A stretch of 50,508 nucleotides of DNA from NCBI GenBank assembly GCA_902800905.1, contig CADCGC010000013.1, forward strand, positions 1 through 50,508. The letters run 5' to 3'. Of the stretch, positions 41,072-50,265 are shown piece by piece. The translations under genes were made by a program, and so were the position numbers. The notes under the pieces were generated by a model that saw nothing but the letters and a program-made list of their open reading frames with translations, was not told the origin of the DNA and ran no database searches. This DNA comes from an uncultured Erysipelotrichaceae bacterium (lineage in GTDB: Bacteria > Bacillota_I > Bacilli_A > RFN20 > CAG-826). Within the stretch, counting starts at the first letter, position 1; every line of letters starts with the position of its first letter.

Positions 41072-44000
41072 GATGAAGTTTTCCCCTGATCAAGAAAAGG
41101 CTATTAATGCGATAGGTGAGAATTATCTCATCTCCGCTGGCGCTGGTAGTGGTAAAACCGCTGTTTTGACTGAGCGTATTTATCGTCTTGCAAAGCAAGA
41201 TAAGTCTTTAGACCATTTTTTAGTTGTGACATTTACTGAGCTTGCGGCAGGAGAAATGAAAAATCGTGTTAGAAAAAAGCTACTTTATGATGAAGAGACA
41301 TCCTATTTAGCAAGTGAAGTTGATAACGCTCATATTGAAACTTTTGATGCCTTCTCTTATTTTTTAGCAAAGAAGTATTTCTATGAATTAGATATATCTA
41401 AAGATGTTTCAATCGTAGATAATTCAATTCTTTCAATTCAAAGAAGAAAAATCTTGGATGAGTATATCGAAGAACTCTTCTTAAACGAAGATAAAGATTT
41501 ACAAGTCATTGCTGATAAATATGTCGTTAAAGATTTATCAATAATAAAGAATTACATCATCGATATTTTAGAAAAATCAGATAAGAAAGCTGATAACTAC
41601 GCTTATATGCATCATCTTTATGATGATTTCTATAGTGAAGAAGTCATTGAATCTGCGATTAATGATTTCATGAAAGAAACAAAGAATAATCTCGAATTCT
41701 TAAAAGAAAAAGCTTATGAATTAGAAGATGCGGATGACGCGACTCAAATCATTGAGTTCTTTGATGGACTACTAGAGATTAATGACTATGATGAACTCTA
41801 TCGCGCTTTAGTGGACAAAGAACTTGGTAAGTTCCCAGTAAAAGATAGAAAAGTTCAAACAAGCGATAAAGAGTACCGCGATAAAATTGCAGAATTCTAT
41901 AACAAGAAAATCAAGCCAAATAAAGACTTTAACTTCGGACTTAAAGAAGACATTGTTCGTCAATATAACGAAGTTAAGCCATATGTTAAAAAGATTATTG
42001 ATATTGCAATTAATGTTGAACTTAAACTCGACAAATTTAAAAAAGAGCGCAATGCCTACTCGTTTGGAGATATTTCTCGCTTTGTTTTAAGATTACTTAA
42101 AAACGAAAACATCAGAAAAGAAATCTCTGACCAGTTTGATTACATTATGATTGATGAATATCAAGACACGAACGATATTCAAGAAACAGTTATATCCGCG
42201 ATTAGTAAGAATAATGTCTACATGGTTGGTGATGTTAAACAATCAATCTATCGTTTTAGAGGAGCGGATTGCCATATCTTCCAAGAAAAATACGAAACAT
42301 ATAAAAAAGGAATTGGTGGACAGGAAATTGATTTAAATACTTCTTATCGTTCAAGAAAAGAAGTGGTGGATTTCGTCAACGAACTATTCTCTAAGTTAAT
42401 GGTCAAATCAATTAACGCGATTGATTATTCAAATGGTCATCATTTTGGATTTGGAAGAAAAGAATACGAAGAAAACAAACCTGCATGTAATTACCTTCCA
42501 GAAGTATATAACTATGAATATGAGAAAAGCGAAGATGCTTTAAAGAAAGAAATTGAAATCATAATCAAAGATATTCTTTACAAAGTAAAGAACCAATATC
42601 AAATTTATGACAACGATTTAAAGAGAAGTAGAAACGCTGAATTTAAAGATTTCGCTATCATTATCGACCGCGGATCTTCATTTGGTGAATATCGTAGAGC
42701 ATTCACCGAGGCTAATATTCCAATTAAAGTTCAGGCAAAAGAAACACTCTTCAAGAGTGACGTTGCAGTTGTCACCAAAAACTTAGTGAAGATGCTTTAT
42801 TATTCCTTGAAGAGTGAATATGAAGGTGAATATCGACATGCATTCATGAGTGTAGCCCGCTCATTCTTGCTCGAATATAAAGATGACTATTTATATGAAA
42901 TCTTTAAAAACAAAACTTATTTACAAGAAGAGTTCGCACAAAAAATTGAACTCATCAAAGAGTCTTTACGATACGCTCCAATTGAAAACGTTCTTCTTAG
43001 ACTATATGAAGAATTTGATATTTATTCTTCAATCAGCAAGATTACTCAATATTATCCAAACGCCCACAAATTAGAATATCTTTTAAAGATATCTAAAATG
43101 ATGGATTCATTAAATTACACATTAGAGGATTTTGTTGTTTACTTTGATGATTTAAATAAACTCGAAAAAGATATCGATTATAGTGATAGTGATTCTCGAG
43201 AGAACTCAGTCACACTCATCAACATTCATAAATCTAAAGGCCTTGAATATAGTGTCATCTATTATCCAGGATTAACAAAACAATTTAATAACACTGAAGT
43301 TAAAACTAGCTACCTTGCTAGTGAAAAATATGGGGCGATCATTCCAAGCACCATCGAAGTAGCTTCATCTTTATTTATTCATCTGATTAAAGAAGAACTA
43401 AAAGCAGCGGATTTTGAAGAGAAACTAAGATTACTATATGTTGCTATCACAAGAGCTAAAGAAAAGATTATTTTAGTCAATGGATATAAGCCTTCTAAGA
43501 TGCTCTTTTATAAGCCTAATAGCGCGAAAAACATTCAAGAAATCCTCTCGATTACAAATGTATTAGAAAAATATAATGCTTCTTATCCGCTTGATTATTC
43601 TGTTGTAACTGGTAATGAACAAGAGAAACCGGTTAATAAAATTGTTCTAAAGAAAATTGAAGTACCTGCTCAAGTAGTGGTGCACACTAGAGCAAGTAAA
43701 GAAGTTGATGAAGACGCAGTTGCAGTCACTCTTGATTTTGGTAGTGAGCTCCATGCTTATTTAGAGAGAATGGATTTAGAGACAAAGTCAGTTGATTACG
43801 TATCTAATCGACAAATGAAAAAATATGTTTATAATGTAATAAATTCTAAACTGTTCAAAGGAATCACCAATGAACAAGTCCGTCACGAATTTCGTTTCTA
43901 TGATAGTGAGAGTAACATTCAAGGATATATCGACGCTTTGATTATCAAAGATGACGAAATTGATATCGTTGATTTCAAACTCAAAAACATCATGGACGAA

Positions 44001-44120
44001 GAATATGATCGACAACTAAGAATTTATAAATCTTACTTAGTAAAACAAACAAGTTTACCTGTTAAGATGTATCTATTAGCGGCAGTCACTGGAGAAATAA
44101 GAGAGGTCAAAGATGAATAA
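41064..44120 (+). CDS. addA: AddA ATP-dependent helicase/nuclease
   Basis: 1018 residues (about 1230 in Bacillus). UvrD-like superfamily 1 helicase plus nuclease. Walker A SAGAGSGKTAVLTERI near residue 23-38, motif II IDEYQDTND, motif III VGDVKQSIYRFRGAD, motif IV-VI INIHKSKGLEYSVIYYP and RLLYVAITRAKEKIIL. The C-terminal nuclease has GYIDALI and DIVDFKLK with the QL segment behind. Together with AddB it resects broken DNA for RecA. It overlaps both neighbours by 8 bases. Confidence 0.95.
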   Translation: MSKMKFSPDQEKAINAIGENYLISAGAGSGKTAVLTERIYRLAKQDKSLDHFLVVTFTELAAGEMKNRVRKKLLYDEETSYLASEVDNAHIETFDAFSYFLAKKYFYELDISKDVSIVDNSILSIQRRKILDEYIEELFLNEDKDLQVIADKYVVKDLSIIKNYIIDILEKSDKKADNYAYMHHLYDDFYSEEVIESAINDFMKETKNNLEFLKEKAYELEDADDATQIIEFFDGLLEINDYDELYRALVDKELGKFPVKDRKVQTSDKEYRDKIAEFYNKKIKPNKDFNFGLKEDIVRQYNEVKPYVKKIIDIAINVELKLDKFKKERNAYSFGDISRFVLRLLKNENIRKEISDQFDYIMIDEYQDTNDIQETVISAISKNNVYMVGDVKQSIYRFRGADCHIFQEKYETYKKGIGGQEIDLNTSYRSRKEVVDFVNELFSKLMVKSINAIDYSNGHHFGFGRKEYEENKPACNYLPEVYNYEYEKSEDALKKEIEIIIKDILYKVKNQYQIYDNDLKRSRNAEFKDFAIIIDRGSSFGEYRRAFTEANIPIKVQAKETLFKSDVAVVTKNLVKMLYYSLKSEYEGEYRHAFMSVARSFLLEYKDDYLYEIFKNKTYLQEEFAQKIELIKESLRYAPIENVLLRLYEEFDIYSSISKITQYYPNAHKLEYLLKISKMMDSLNYTLEDFVVYFDDLNKLEKDIDYSDSDSRENSVTLINIHKSKGLEYSVIYYPGLTKQFNNTEVKTSYLASEKYGAIIPSTIEVASSLFIHLIKEELKAADFEEKLRLLYVAITRAKEKIILVNGYKPSKMLFYKPNSAKNIQEILSITNVLEKYNASYPLDYSVVTGNEQEKPVNKIVLKKIEVPAQVVVHTRASKEVDEDAVAVTLDFGSELHAYLERMDLETKSVDYVSNRQMKKYVYNVINSKLFKGITNEQVRHEFRFYDSESNIQGYIDALIIKDDEIDIVDFKLKNIMDEEYDRQLRIYKSYLVKQTSLPVKMYLLAAVTGEIREVKDE

Positions 44121-45228
44121 CATTTTCTCAAAAGAAAACTTTACCCTTATCATCAATCGAATTGATCCATCATTAAATAATGACATTGATTTTCTTTATG
44201 ACCTATATTCTTCTTTGTATGAAGGAATTGTTGAGATAAGTAATAGTAATGAGACTTTTGGCCAATTTAATGTTAATTCTTTTGAACTAATCTATTATCT
44301 CGTTGGAGAATATTTATATTCCACTAAAGGGTTGAACAAAGAACAAATTGAATCATTTAAAAATAATGAAAAGATTGCAGAAACAATGATTTCTGTTTCA
44401 GCGGATAAATATCTTTCTCTTTCTTTATATAATCATCATGAAGAAAAACTCACTAATAGATATTTGCCACCAATCAGTTCCCTTGATTTATATATCAATT
44501 TAATGCTTAATATCGTTTCACGTTATGATAGAAATGATCCAAAGAACACTTTAATTATTGATATGCTAACTAAATCATTATCTATCGCTAGATGTTCTTT
44601 AAATTTACTAGTGGATGGATATGAAACAGAAGCTTTATCAATGTGGAGAACTCTCCATGAATGTGAATGTATTCTAATTTTATTAGAAAAATACCAAGAT
44701 GTTGCAATTAATGCCTACTTAAAACACATGGAATATGGTCTTGTTTATAAAGATGCTTTGGCTGATAAAGAAAGACAAAACAGTCTCTTCTTACAAATTA
44801 AAGCTGAGATGAACGAACTTGACTTAAAGAGCAAAGACATGAAGAAATATATTGAATACGGCTGGCTTCTTGCGCTTCCTGAAGCAAAAGACAATCAAGA
44901 ACTTAAACTTAATTTCAGAGACGGTCTAGAAACTCTAGCGGGTCTTCACCAATATTCTCAAATCTATATGACTAGTAGTGAAATCCTTCATAGCACTCCA
45001 TTACTTATTTATAGTAATAAGAAATATTTCTACTATCTCACAATCCTCAATCTCTATGAGTCGTTCTTTAGAATCGAAGAAGTATTCAGAAACCTCTTCT
45101 TTGATCGAGTGAGTGATGAAGCAAAACAAAAATATCTTGAGATGAAAAAACTATATTACTCGCAACTTCTCAACATTCACCAAAGAGAATTAGTGGTATT
45201 TAGAAACATGAAAAAAGGAACCAAATAG
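44113..45228 (+). CDS. Unknown protein coupled to addBA, DUF5677-like
   Basis: 371 residues, mainly helical and soluble. The central stretch LSIARCSLNLLVDGYETEALSMWRTLHECECILILLEKY resembles the core of DUF5677-type proteins (Arg-x-x-x-Glu pattern), whose function is unknown. Its ATG overlaps the addA stop by 8 bases, so it is translated with AddBA; this suggests a link to repair or to phage exposure, but that is guilt by association. Its stop codon lies in the terminator hairpin. Confidence 0.55.
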   Translation: MNNIFSKENFTLIINRIDPSLNNDIDFLYDLYSSLYEGIVEISNSNETFGQFNVNSFELIYYLVGEYLYSTKGLNKEQIESFKNNEKIAETMISVSADKYLSLSLYNHHEEKLTNRYLPPISSLDLYINLMLNIVSRYDRNDPKNTLIIDMLTKSLSIARCSLNLLVDGYETEALSMWRTLHECECILILLEKYQDVAINAYLKHMEYGLVYKDALADKERQNSLFLQIKAEMNELDLKSKDMKKYIEYGWLLALPEAKDNQELKLNFRDGLETLAGLHQYSQIYMTSSEILHSTPLLIYSNKKYFYYLTILNLYESFFRIEEVFRNLFFDRVSDEAKQKYLEMKKLYYSQLLNIHQRELVVFRNMKKGTK

Positions 45229-45243
45229 GTTCCTTATTTTTTT
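45213..45243. terminator. Bidirectional terminator after the addBA operon
   Basis: AAGGAACC-AAATA-GGTTCCTT (45215-45235) with A-run and T-run flanks; the stop codon TAG (45226-45228) spans loop and stem. Confidence 0.8.
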
Positions 45244-45252
45244 GTTTTGATA

Positions 45253-46893
45253 TTACACGTCAGCGTAACATGAGCCACCGATGAATTCTCTTAAGATAGA
45301 ATTGCATGGGACCCATTGATCTGACATGTCATCAAAGAATTTGAGCATTCTAATTAATCTTTCAGCAACTGGGAAGTATGGATTTTCTTGTTCAATAGCT
45401 TGAAGTAGAGGCATCGCATATTTCTTCATAACTGATAATTCTTCTGGTAAGAAGGAGTTGAAGACATAATTAGCGCCTTCTTGTGTGCGGTAAATCCATT
45501 TAAATTCACCTTTTCTAACACTTGCCCACATTGACATTGTCTCTAAAGCAGACGCTCCTCTAAATTGATAGTCACGAACGATTCTTCTAAGAAGTCTTAA
45601 GTCAGTTAAACTGAGTGGGTTGTGGTTATCAATATTGATTTGACCTTGTGGTGCAATGAAGATTTTGAATTTTTGGTGTTGAGGAATGGATTCAGTCATT
45701 CTGTCGTTAAGAGCGTGGATACCTTCAATAATAATTGGTTGGTTATCTGGGACTCTTAATGTTCTACCTTTTACTCTATGACCAGCTTTGAAATCGAATT
45801 TTGGTAATTCCACTGTTTCACCAGCAATAAGATCCGCCATATTTTGGTTGAAGAGTTCAACGTCTAAGGCATCAACAGCTTCTAAATCTGGCTCGCCATT
45901 TTCATCTTTTGGTGCTTGTTCTCTTGGTAAATAGTAGTCATCCATAGAAATTCTAATTGGATCAATACCACGAGATAGGAGTTCGATTCTTAATCTGTTA
46001 GCGAAAGTGGTTTTACCACTGGAGGATGGACCAGCGATACAAATTAAACGGATGTTTTCTTTGTCACCTTCGATTAATTCGCCTAATTCACAGAGTTGGC
46101 GATTGTGTCTTTGTTCACCTAAAGTGATGATGTCGATATCACCATCTTGTTCGATACGGTGGTTGATATTGACGATGCTATCAAAACGGGTAGCAACGGC
46201 CCATTCATGGGCTCTCTTGAGGGTTTTTCCAAATGTTGGTGAGTCTTCGAACTCTGGAATTTCTCCTCCAACTTCTTCACGAGGATATTGGATAAGAACG
46301 CCTGGATGATAGTATCTAATCTTCCATTTCTTAATATATCCTGTGGATGGGACCATACGATTGTACATATAGTTTTTATAACCATTACAATCATATAAGT
46401 GACATGTTTTTTCTGGACGATATTCGAGAATCTCGAGTTTATCTTCGTTTCCAGGTTTTGATAATTCTTTTCTTGCTTCTTCTTTAGAAACAATCATTCT
46501 TGTTAATGGGTAGTCTGCTTCGACAATACGATTCATTTCTTCAACTAATTCTTTGACTAATGTGTTATTTGCGACAACACCTGGAGTTAATATTTGCATG
46601 AAGACAGCTCTTGAAATGTTATAAGAGAAACGAACATTAGCTTCTGGATGGATGTTGTGCATCGCCATTGCCACTAAGAATCTGAGTGAAGCTTCATAAG
46701 TTTGCTTTGCATCTCTATCCTTACAGGTTAATGGGACAACAGTGGCATCCTTCTCAAGGACGTATGTAAGTTCTCTAACACGATTGTTAACATAAGCACA
46801 TACGATAGCGCGATCTGTTCCGACGATATCAAGGACAGTAACTGGCTTTTCATAGGTCTTTTTTTCGCCATTAAAAATAATGTTAAATGACAT
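45253..46893 (-). CDS. Nucleoside (uridine-type) kinase with ThrRS-like N-terminal domain
   Basis: 546 residues. N-terminal TGS-like domain (EKPVTVLDIVG) and a region like the threonyl-tRNA synthetase second domain, then a uridine-kinase-like P-loop domain: CIAGPSSSGKTTFANRL, RISMDDYYLPRE, and IIIEGIHALN. This fused nucleoside kinase is widespread in Firmicutes and Thermotogae; uridine or cytidine is the likely substrate. AAGGAG lies 9 bases before the ATG. The promoter is at 46926-46954. Confidence 0.9.
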   Translation of the reverse strand: MSFNIIFNGEKKTYEKPVTVLDIVGTDRAIVCAYVNNRVRELTYVLEKDATVVPLTCKDRDAKQTYEASLRFLVAMAMHNIHPEANVRFSYNISRAVFMQILTPGVVANNTLVKELVEEMNRIVEADYPLTRMIVSKEEARKELSKPGNEDKLEILEYRPEKTCHLYDCNGYKNYMYNRMVPSTGYIKKWKIRYYHPGVLIQYPREEVGGEIPEFEDSPTFGKTLKRAHEWAVATRFDSIVNINHRIEQDGDIDIITLGEQRHNRQLCELGELIEGDKENIRLICIAGPSSSGKTTFANRLRIELLSRGIDPIRISMDDYYLPREQAPKDENGEPDLEAVDALDVELFNQNMADLIAGETVELPKFDFKAGHRVKGRTLRVPDNQPIIIEGIHALNDRMTESIPQHQKFKIFIAPQGQINIDNHNPLSLTDLRLLRRIVRDYQFRGASALETMSMWASVRKGEFKWIYRTQEGANYVFNSFLPEELSVMKKYAMPLLQAIEQENPYFPVAERLIRMLKFFDDMSDQWVPCNSILREFIGGSCYADV

Positions 46894-46925
46894 AACTGTT
46901 TTCTCCTTTCAATTTATGCACATCT

Positions 46926-46954
46926 ATTCTATTAAAAACTGTACTTTTTCGCAA
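46926..46954 (-). promoter_or_regulatory. Promoter of the nucleoside kinase gene
   Basis: On the minus strand -35 TTGCGA (46954..46949), 17-base spacer, -10 TAGAAT (46931..46926). Confidence 0.6.
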
Positions 46955-46970
46955 ATGTTTTGTTATTGCT

Positions 46971-46987
46971 TGTACATTTTATGTACG
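46971..46987. promoter_or_regulatory. Palindrome between two divergent promoters
   Basis: GTACAT-TTT-ATGTAC (46972-46986) lies midway between the kinase and phosphofructokinase promoters. It could be an operator serving both. It is followed by TTTTTT on the plus strand but ends no plus-strand gene. Confidence 0.35.
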
Positions 46988-47003
46988 GTTTTTTCACTTT
47001 TTA

Positions 47004-47031
47004 TTGAATATTATTTTATAAATAAGATAAT
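47004..47031 (+). promoter_or_regulatory. Promoter of the phosphofructokinase gene
   Basis: -35 TTGAAT (47004-47009), 16-base spacer, -10 GATAAT (47026-47031). The leader of about 25 bases contains AGGAGAG before the ATG. Confidence 0.55.
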
Positions 47032-47062
47032 ATTACTATTGTGAAATAGGAGAGAAATATTA

Positions 47063-48265
47063 ATGAAAAACATGGTTTATATTCAATCCGGAGGTCCAAC
47101 CTCTGTGATTAACACTTCCTTATATGGCGCAATTAAGGAAGCAAAATTACACCGTGATGAAATTGACCATATTTATGGTTCACTTAACGGCATTGAAGGA
47201 ATGATTGATGACAAATTAATCGACATCGATCAAGAGGACGAAGAACAAATCGAATTACTTCTTCAAACACCAGGTAGCATCTTAGGAACTACAAGAAGAA
47301 AATTACCAAAAGATGTCCATGATCCAATTTATATGAAGATTGTTGACACCATGAAGAAAAGAGAAATTAAATACGTTTTCGTCAATGGTGGTAACGACTC
47401 AATGGATACATGTAATAAATTATCCATACTCTGCAAAGAATTAAATCTTGATGTTAGAGTCATTGGCGTTCCAAAAACAATCGATAACGATTTAGCGTGT
47501 ACAGACCACTCTTTAGGCTTCCCAAGCGCCGCAAAATTCGTTATCAACACAGTTAACGCTTTAAGCATGGATGCTTGCTGCTTCAAAGTTGGCAAGGTTC
47601 ACGTTGTTGAAATTATGGGAAGAAATGCTGGTTGGTTAACTGCTGCTGCAGATTTACTTCCAGAACAAACTAGACCACATCTTATCTATATCCCAGAAAA
47701 CAAATTCGATTTAGAGAAATTCTTAGAGGATGTTAAAAAAGTCTATGAAGAAAAAGGCTACGCAATGGTCTGTATTTCTGAAGGTATCGAATTTGAAAGA
47801 AGCAATAAAAACACTCGTGTTGATGGCTTTGGTCACGCTCAACTTGGTGGAGCTGCTGCTGGATTATGTGAAATTATCGAAGATAGACTCGATTTACCAA
47901 CAAGAGCAGTTGAATTCTCTTTAACTCAAAGAGCATGCCCACTTGCTATCTCTAAAGTTGATAGAGAAGAAGCAATTGAAACTGGACGTACCGCTGTTAA
48001 GGCTGCTTTAAGTGGTGTCACTGGTAAAATGGTTATCTTTAAGAGAGTTAGCCAAAATCCATACAAGATTAATCTTGAATTAGCAGATTTAAGCCTTGTC
48101 GCTAATGCTGAAAGTGTCATCAGACCATCAATGATGGTGGATAATACTAGAATGAGCCAAGAATTCAGAGATTATGTCGCACCTCTCATTGAAGGTGAAG
48201 TCGAACTCAAGACCAAAAATGGCATTGTCACAATGGCAAATTGGAAGAAAGTTTTAGTTAAATAA
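47063..48265 (+). CDS. 6-phosphofructokinase, PPi-dependent type predicted
   Basis: 400 residues. Catalyses phosphorylation of fructose 6-phosphate. PKTIDND at 137-143 is the catalytic loop; the Lys138 there and the Asp of GGNDS (109-113) are the two residues that mark the pyrophosphate-using class, whereas ATP enzymes have PGTIDND and GGDGS. The first Asp of GGDD is Asn here, which is unusual. MGRNAGWLTAAADL is the conserved substrate loop. Donor preference needs assay. The next gene follows after 3 bases, so it may read into the atp genes. Confidence 0.88.
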   Translation: MKNMVYIQSGGPTSVINTSLYGAIKEAKLHRDEIDHIYGSLNGIEGMIDDKLIDIDQEDEEQIELLLQTPGSILGTTRRKLPKDVHDPIYMKIVDTMKKREIKYVFVNGGNDSMDTCNKLSILCKELNLDVRVIGVPKTIDNDLACTDHSLGFPSAAKFVINTVNALSMDACCFKVGKVHVVEIMGRNAGWLTAAADLLPEQTRPHLIYIPENKFDLEKFLEDVKKVYEEKGYAMVCISEGIEFERSNKNTRVDGFGHAQLGGAAAGLCEIIEDRLDLPTRAVEFSLTQRACPLAISKVDREEAIETGRTAVKAALSGVTGKMVIFKRVSQNPYKINLELADLSLVANAESVIRPSMMVDNTRMSQEFRDYVAPLIEGEVELKTKNGIVTMANWKKVLVK

Positions 48266-48268
48266 AAA

Positions 48269-48658
48269 ATGAATTTTTTGAGAAAACTTGATCATAACTT
48301 TTTAGCCGCATTAGTAGTAGGGATAGTTTCGCTTCTCGGCTTTGGAGTTACAGGTTTTCTCATTCCAACCTCATATATTGATATTCCTTTAGGATTTATC
48401 TTCTCAGGAGCGGTAATTGCATCTTTATATGTCGTTTCACATTTTCTAATCAAAATTGATGAAAAAAACGGAACTTCTTATTGGAGCATTGCTTCAATTA
48501 TTCTCCGATTAGTAATCCTAGTCGGAGTTCTAGTTATCTTAGGGTTTATGAATTATCGTTGGAATATCAAATTATTCAACATCTTTGTATTTGTAGCTAT
48601 ATATACGGTAGGAGTAGCAACATTCTCTTTATCTTATATAAGAAAAAGAAAGGAGTAG
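48269..48658 (+). CDS. Small four-helix membrane protein before atpB (AtpI-like position)
   Basis: 129 residues with four membrane helices (about 12-32, 40-62, 72-95, 103-123) and a basic C-terminus YIRKRKE. It holds the place of atpI, whose product helps assemble the c ring, and has similar size and topology, but sequence likeness is too weak to be sure. The ATG is 3 bases after the phosphofructokinase stop; no clear binding site. AGGAG near its end serves atpB. Confidence 0.6.
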   Translation: MNFLRKLDHNFLAALVVGIVSLLGFGVTGFLIPTSYIDIPLGFIFSGAVIASLYVVSHFLIKIDEKNGTSYWSIASIILRLVILVGVLVILGFMNYRWNIKLFNIFVFVAIYTVGVATFSLSYIRKRKE

Positions 48659-48664
48659 TGGACG

Positions 48665-49450
48665 ATGATTTTTGTCGATGAAGCTGAAAAAAGCTTTGAT
48701 ATGGCCGCTCAGTTCTTAGACACATCAAGTGGCTTATCAGGCGAAACAATCTCATCGCTATTTGTCGTTGGCATTTTATGTCTTCTTTCTTTTTATATTG
48801 CAATTAGAGCAAGATTTGCTAATCCACTTAAAAAGCCAAAAGGAATTCTCTTCTTAGCGGAAGTAGGAGTGACCTTTTTTGATAATCTTGTCGAGAATTT
48901 GATGGGAAGAAGATACCGTGGATTTGGTGGATTTATTCTTGCAATTGCATGTTATCTATTTATTGCCTTTATTTGGGGTTTAACTGGTTTACCATCTCCA
49001 GTTACGTATCTTGCTACTCCATTATCTTTAGGACTTATAACATTTGTTTGCATCCATGGTAATGCGATTAGATTTAACAAATTCAGATATTTCAAACGTT
49101 ATATTGAGCCTGTTCCAGTTTTTTTGCCAGTTAACTTAATCTCAATGTGGGCTCCATTATTGTCCTTAACAATGCGTTTATTTGGTAACGCTTTAGCGGG
49201 ATGGACATTAATGACACTTTTATATTCCGCACTTAAGAGTTTATCTAACAAGATATTCTCATTCATACCAGATGGATATGGAGCGAGTATTCTCCCTCCA
49301 TTTATAACACCTGCGTTACACGCTTACTTTGATCTCTTCTCAGGGCTCATTCAAACAGTGGTGTTCCTCTTCTTATCGATGATTTTCATCGCTAATGAAG
49401 GACCTGAAGAAGATGAAATACAAGAATTATCAGTGAAAGGAGGAAATTAG
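48665..49450 (+). CDS. atpB: ATP synthase F0 subunit a
   Basis: 261 residues, five to six membrane helices. LSLTMRLFGNALAG carries the essential arginine (Arg171) that faces the c ring; the C-terminal helix HAYFDLFSGLIQTVVFLFLSMIFIA is typical. AGGAG precedes the ATG. Ion translocation channel with AtpE. Confidence 0.95.
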   Translation: MIFVDEAEKSFDMAAQFLDTSSGLSGETISSLFVVGILCLLSFYIAIRARFANPLKKPKGILFLAEVGVTFFDNLVENLMGRRYRGFGGFILAIACYLFIAFIWGLTGLPSPVTYLATPLSLGLITFVCIHGNAIRFNKFRYFKRYIEPVPVFLPVNLISMWAPLLSLTMRLFGNALAGWTLMTLLYSALKSLSNKIFSFIPDGYGASILPPFITPALHAYFDLFSGLIQTVVFLFLSMIFIANEGPEEDEIQELSVKGGN

Positions 49451-49451
49451 A

Positions 49452-49670
49452 ATGACCAACGCATTAGCAGCCGCAATTGCAATTTTAGCAGTTATGCCAT
49501 CCGCTCTTGGTGAAGCATGGGTCTGTACAAAGACAGTTGATGGAATGAGCAGAAATCCAGAAATGTATTCCAAACTCAGAACCAACATGATTCTTGCATG
49601 TGCTCTTGTTGAAACAACCGCTATCTATGCATTATTAACTGCAATTTTAATTATTTTCGTCGCGAAATAA
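49452..49670 (+). CDS. atpE: ATP synthase F0 subunit c, two-carboxylate motif
   Basis: 72 residues, two membrane helices joined by the polar loop SRNPE. Helix 2 has the ion-binding Glu54 in LVETTAIYAL, followed by Thr55 as in Na+-binding rings (E-S/T-T). Helix 1 has Glu21 in LGEAW where Na+-type c subunits have Gln (spacing of 33 residues to Glu54 is exact). This two-carboxylate arrangement was described for Fusobacterium nucleatum, a Na+-driven enzyme. The GxGxG helix-packing motif is reduced to a single Gly. AGGAGG lies upstream. Confidence 0.93.
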   Translation: MTNALAAAIAILAVMPSALGEAWVCTKTVDGMSRNPEMYSKLRTNMILACALVETTAIYALLTAILIIFVAK

Positions 49671-49681
49671 GGAGGGACTAA

Positions 49682-50263
49682 ATGAAAAAGAGAAAATTAT
49701 TTTTCTTGCTACCAGTAATTGGCTTGCTCACTAGTTGTGATGTTTCCGCTGACCTTAATAGTGAGTCCTTTACTAGTAAACTCATTCCTAATTGGCCAAG
49801 TTTTGTTGCTCAATTAGGTGCTTTAGTCGTCCTTATTGTTGTCGTCATCATCTTTGCCTATAAACCAGTAAAGAAGATTGTCCAAAAAAGACAAGATTAC
49901 ATTGAAAGCAATATTAAGGAAGCTGAACAAAGCAAGTTAGTATGGCAAGAAAATGAACTCAAATCAAAAGAAACAGTCCTTGCTAGCGAAAGGACGGCGG
50001 CGGATATCGTTGCCGAAGCGAAAAAAGAAGCTGAAAGACAAAAGGCTTTGACTCTTGAAGAGACTCAACTTCAAGTCCTTCAAATGAAAAGAGACGCTGA
50101 AAATGATATAGCTCGTATGGAAGTGGAAGCACAAGAACAAATCAGAAAAGAGATTGTTTCTGTCGCATTAGATGCTTCTGGTGAGTTACTTGGAAGAGAA
50201 GTATCTTCCGAAGATAATATCCGTTTAGTTGAAGAATTTGTTGAGGAAGTTAAGAAGAAATAA
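49682..50263 (+). CDS. atpF: ATP synthase F0 subunit b, made as a lipoprotein
   Basis: 193 residues. Residues 1-19 are a lipoprotein signal peptide ending LLTSC (lipobox, Cys19), then a short outside segment, a membrane helix at about 43-63 (LGALVVLIVVVIIFAY), and a long charged coiled coil forming the stator stalk. Ordinary b subunits begin with the membrane helix. A lipoprotein b subunit is known from Mycoplasma. GGAGG lies 7 bases before the ATG. Confidence 0.93.
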   Translation: MKKRKLFFLLPVIGLLTSCDVSADLNSESFTSKLIPNWPSFVAQLGALVVLIVVVIIFAYKPVKKIVQKRQDYIESNIKEAEQSKLVWQENELKSKETVLASERTAADIVAEAKKEAERQKALTLEETQLQVLQMKRDAENDIARMEVEAQEQIRKEIVSVALDASGELLGREVSSEDNIRLVEEFVEEVKKK

Positions 50264-50265
50264 CT

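Noticed and set aside
46972..46994. Hairpin plus T-run read as a plus-strand terminator
   Set aside because: No plus-strand gene ends there; an operator-like palindrome is likelier.
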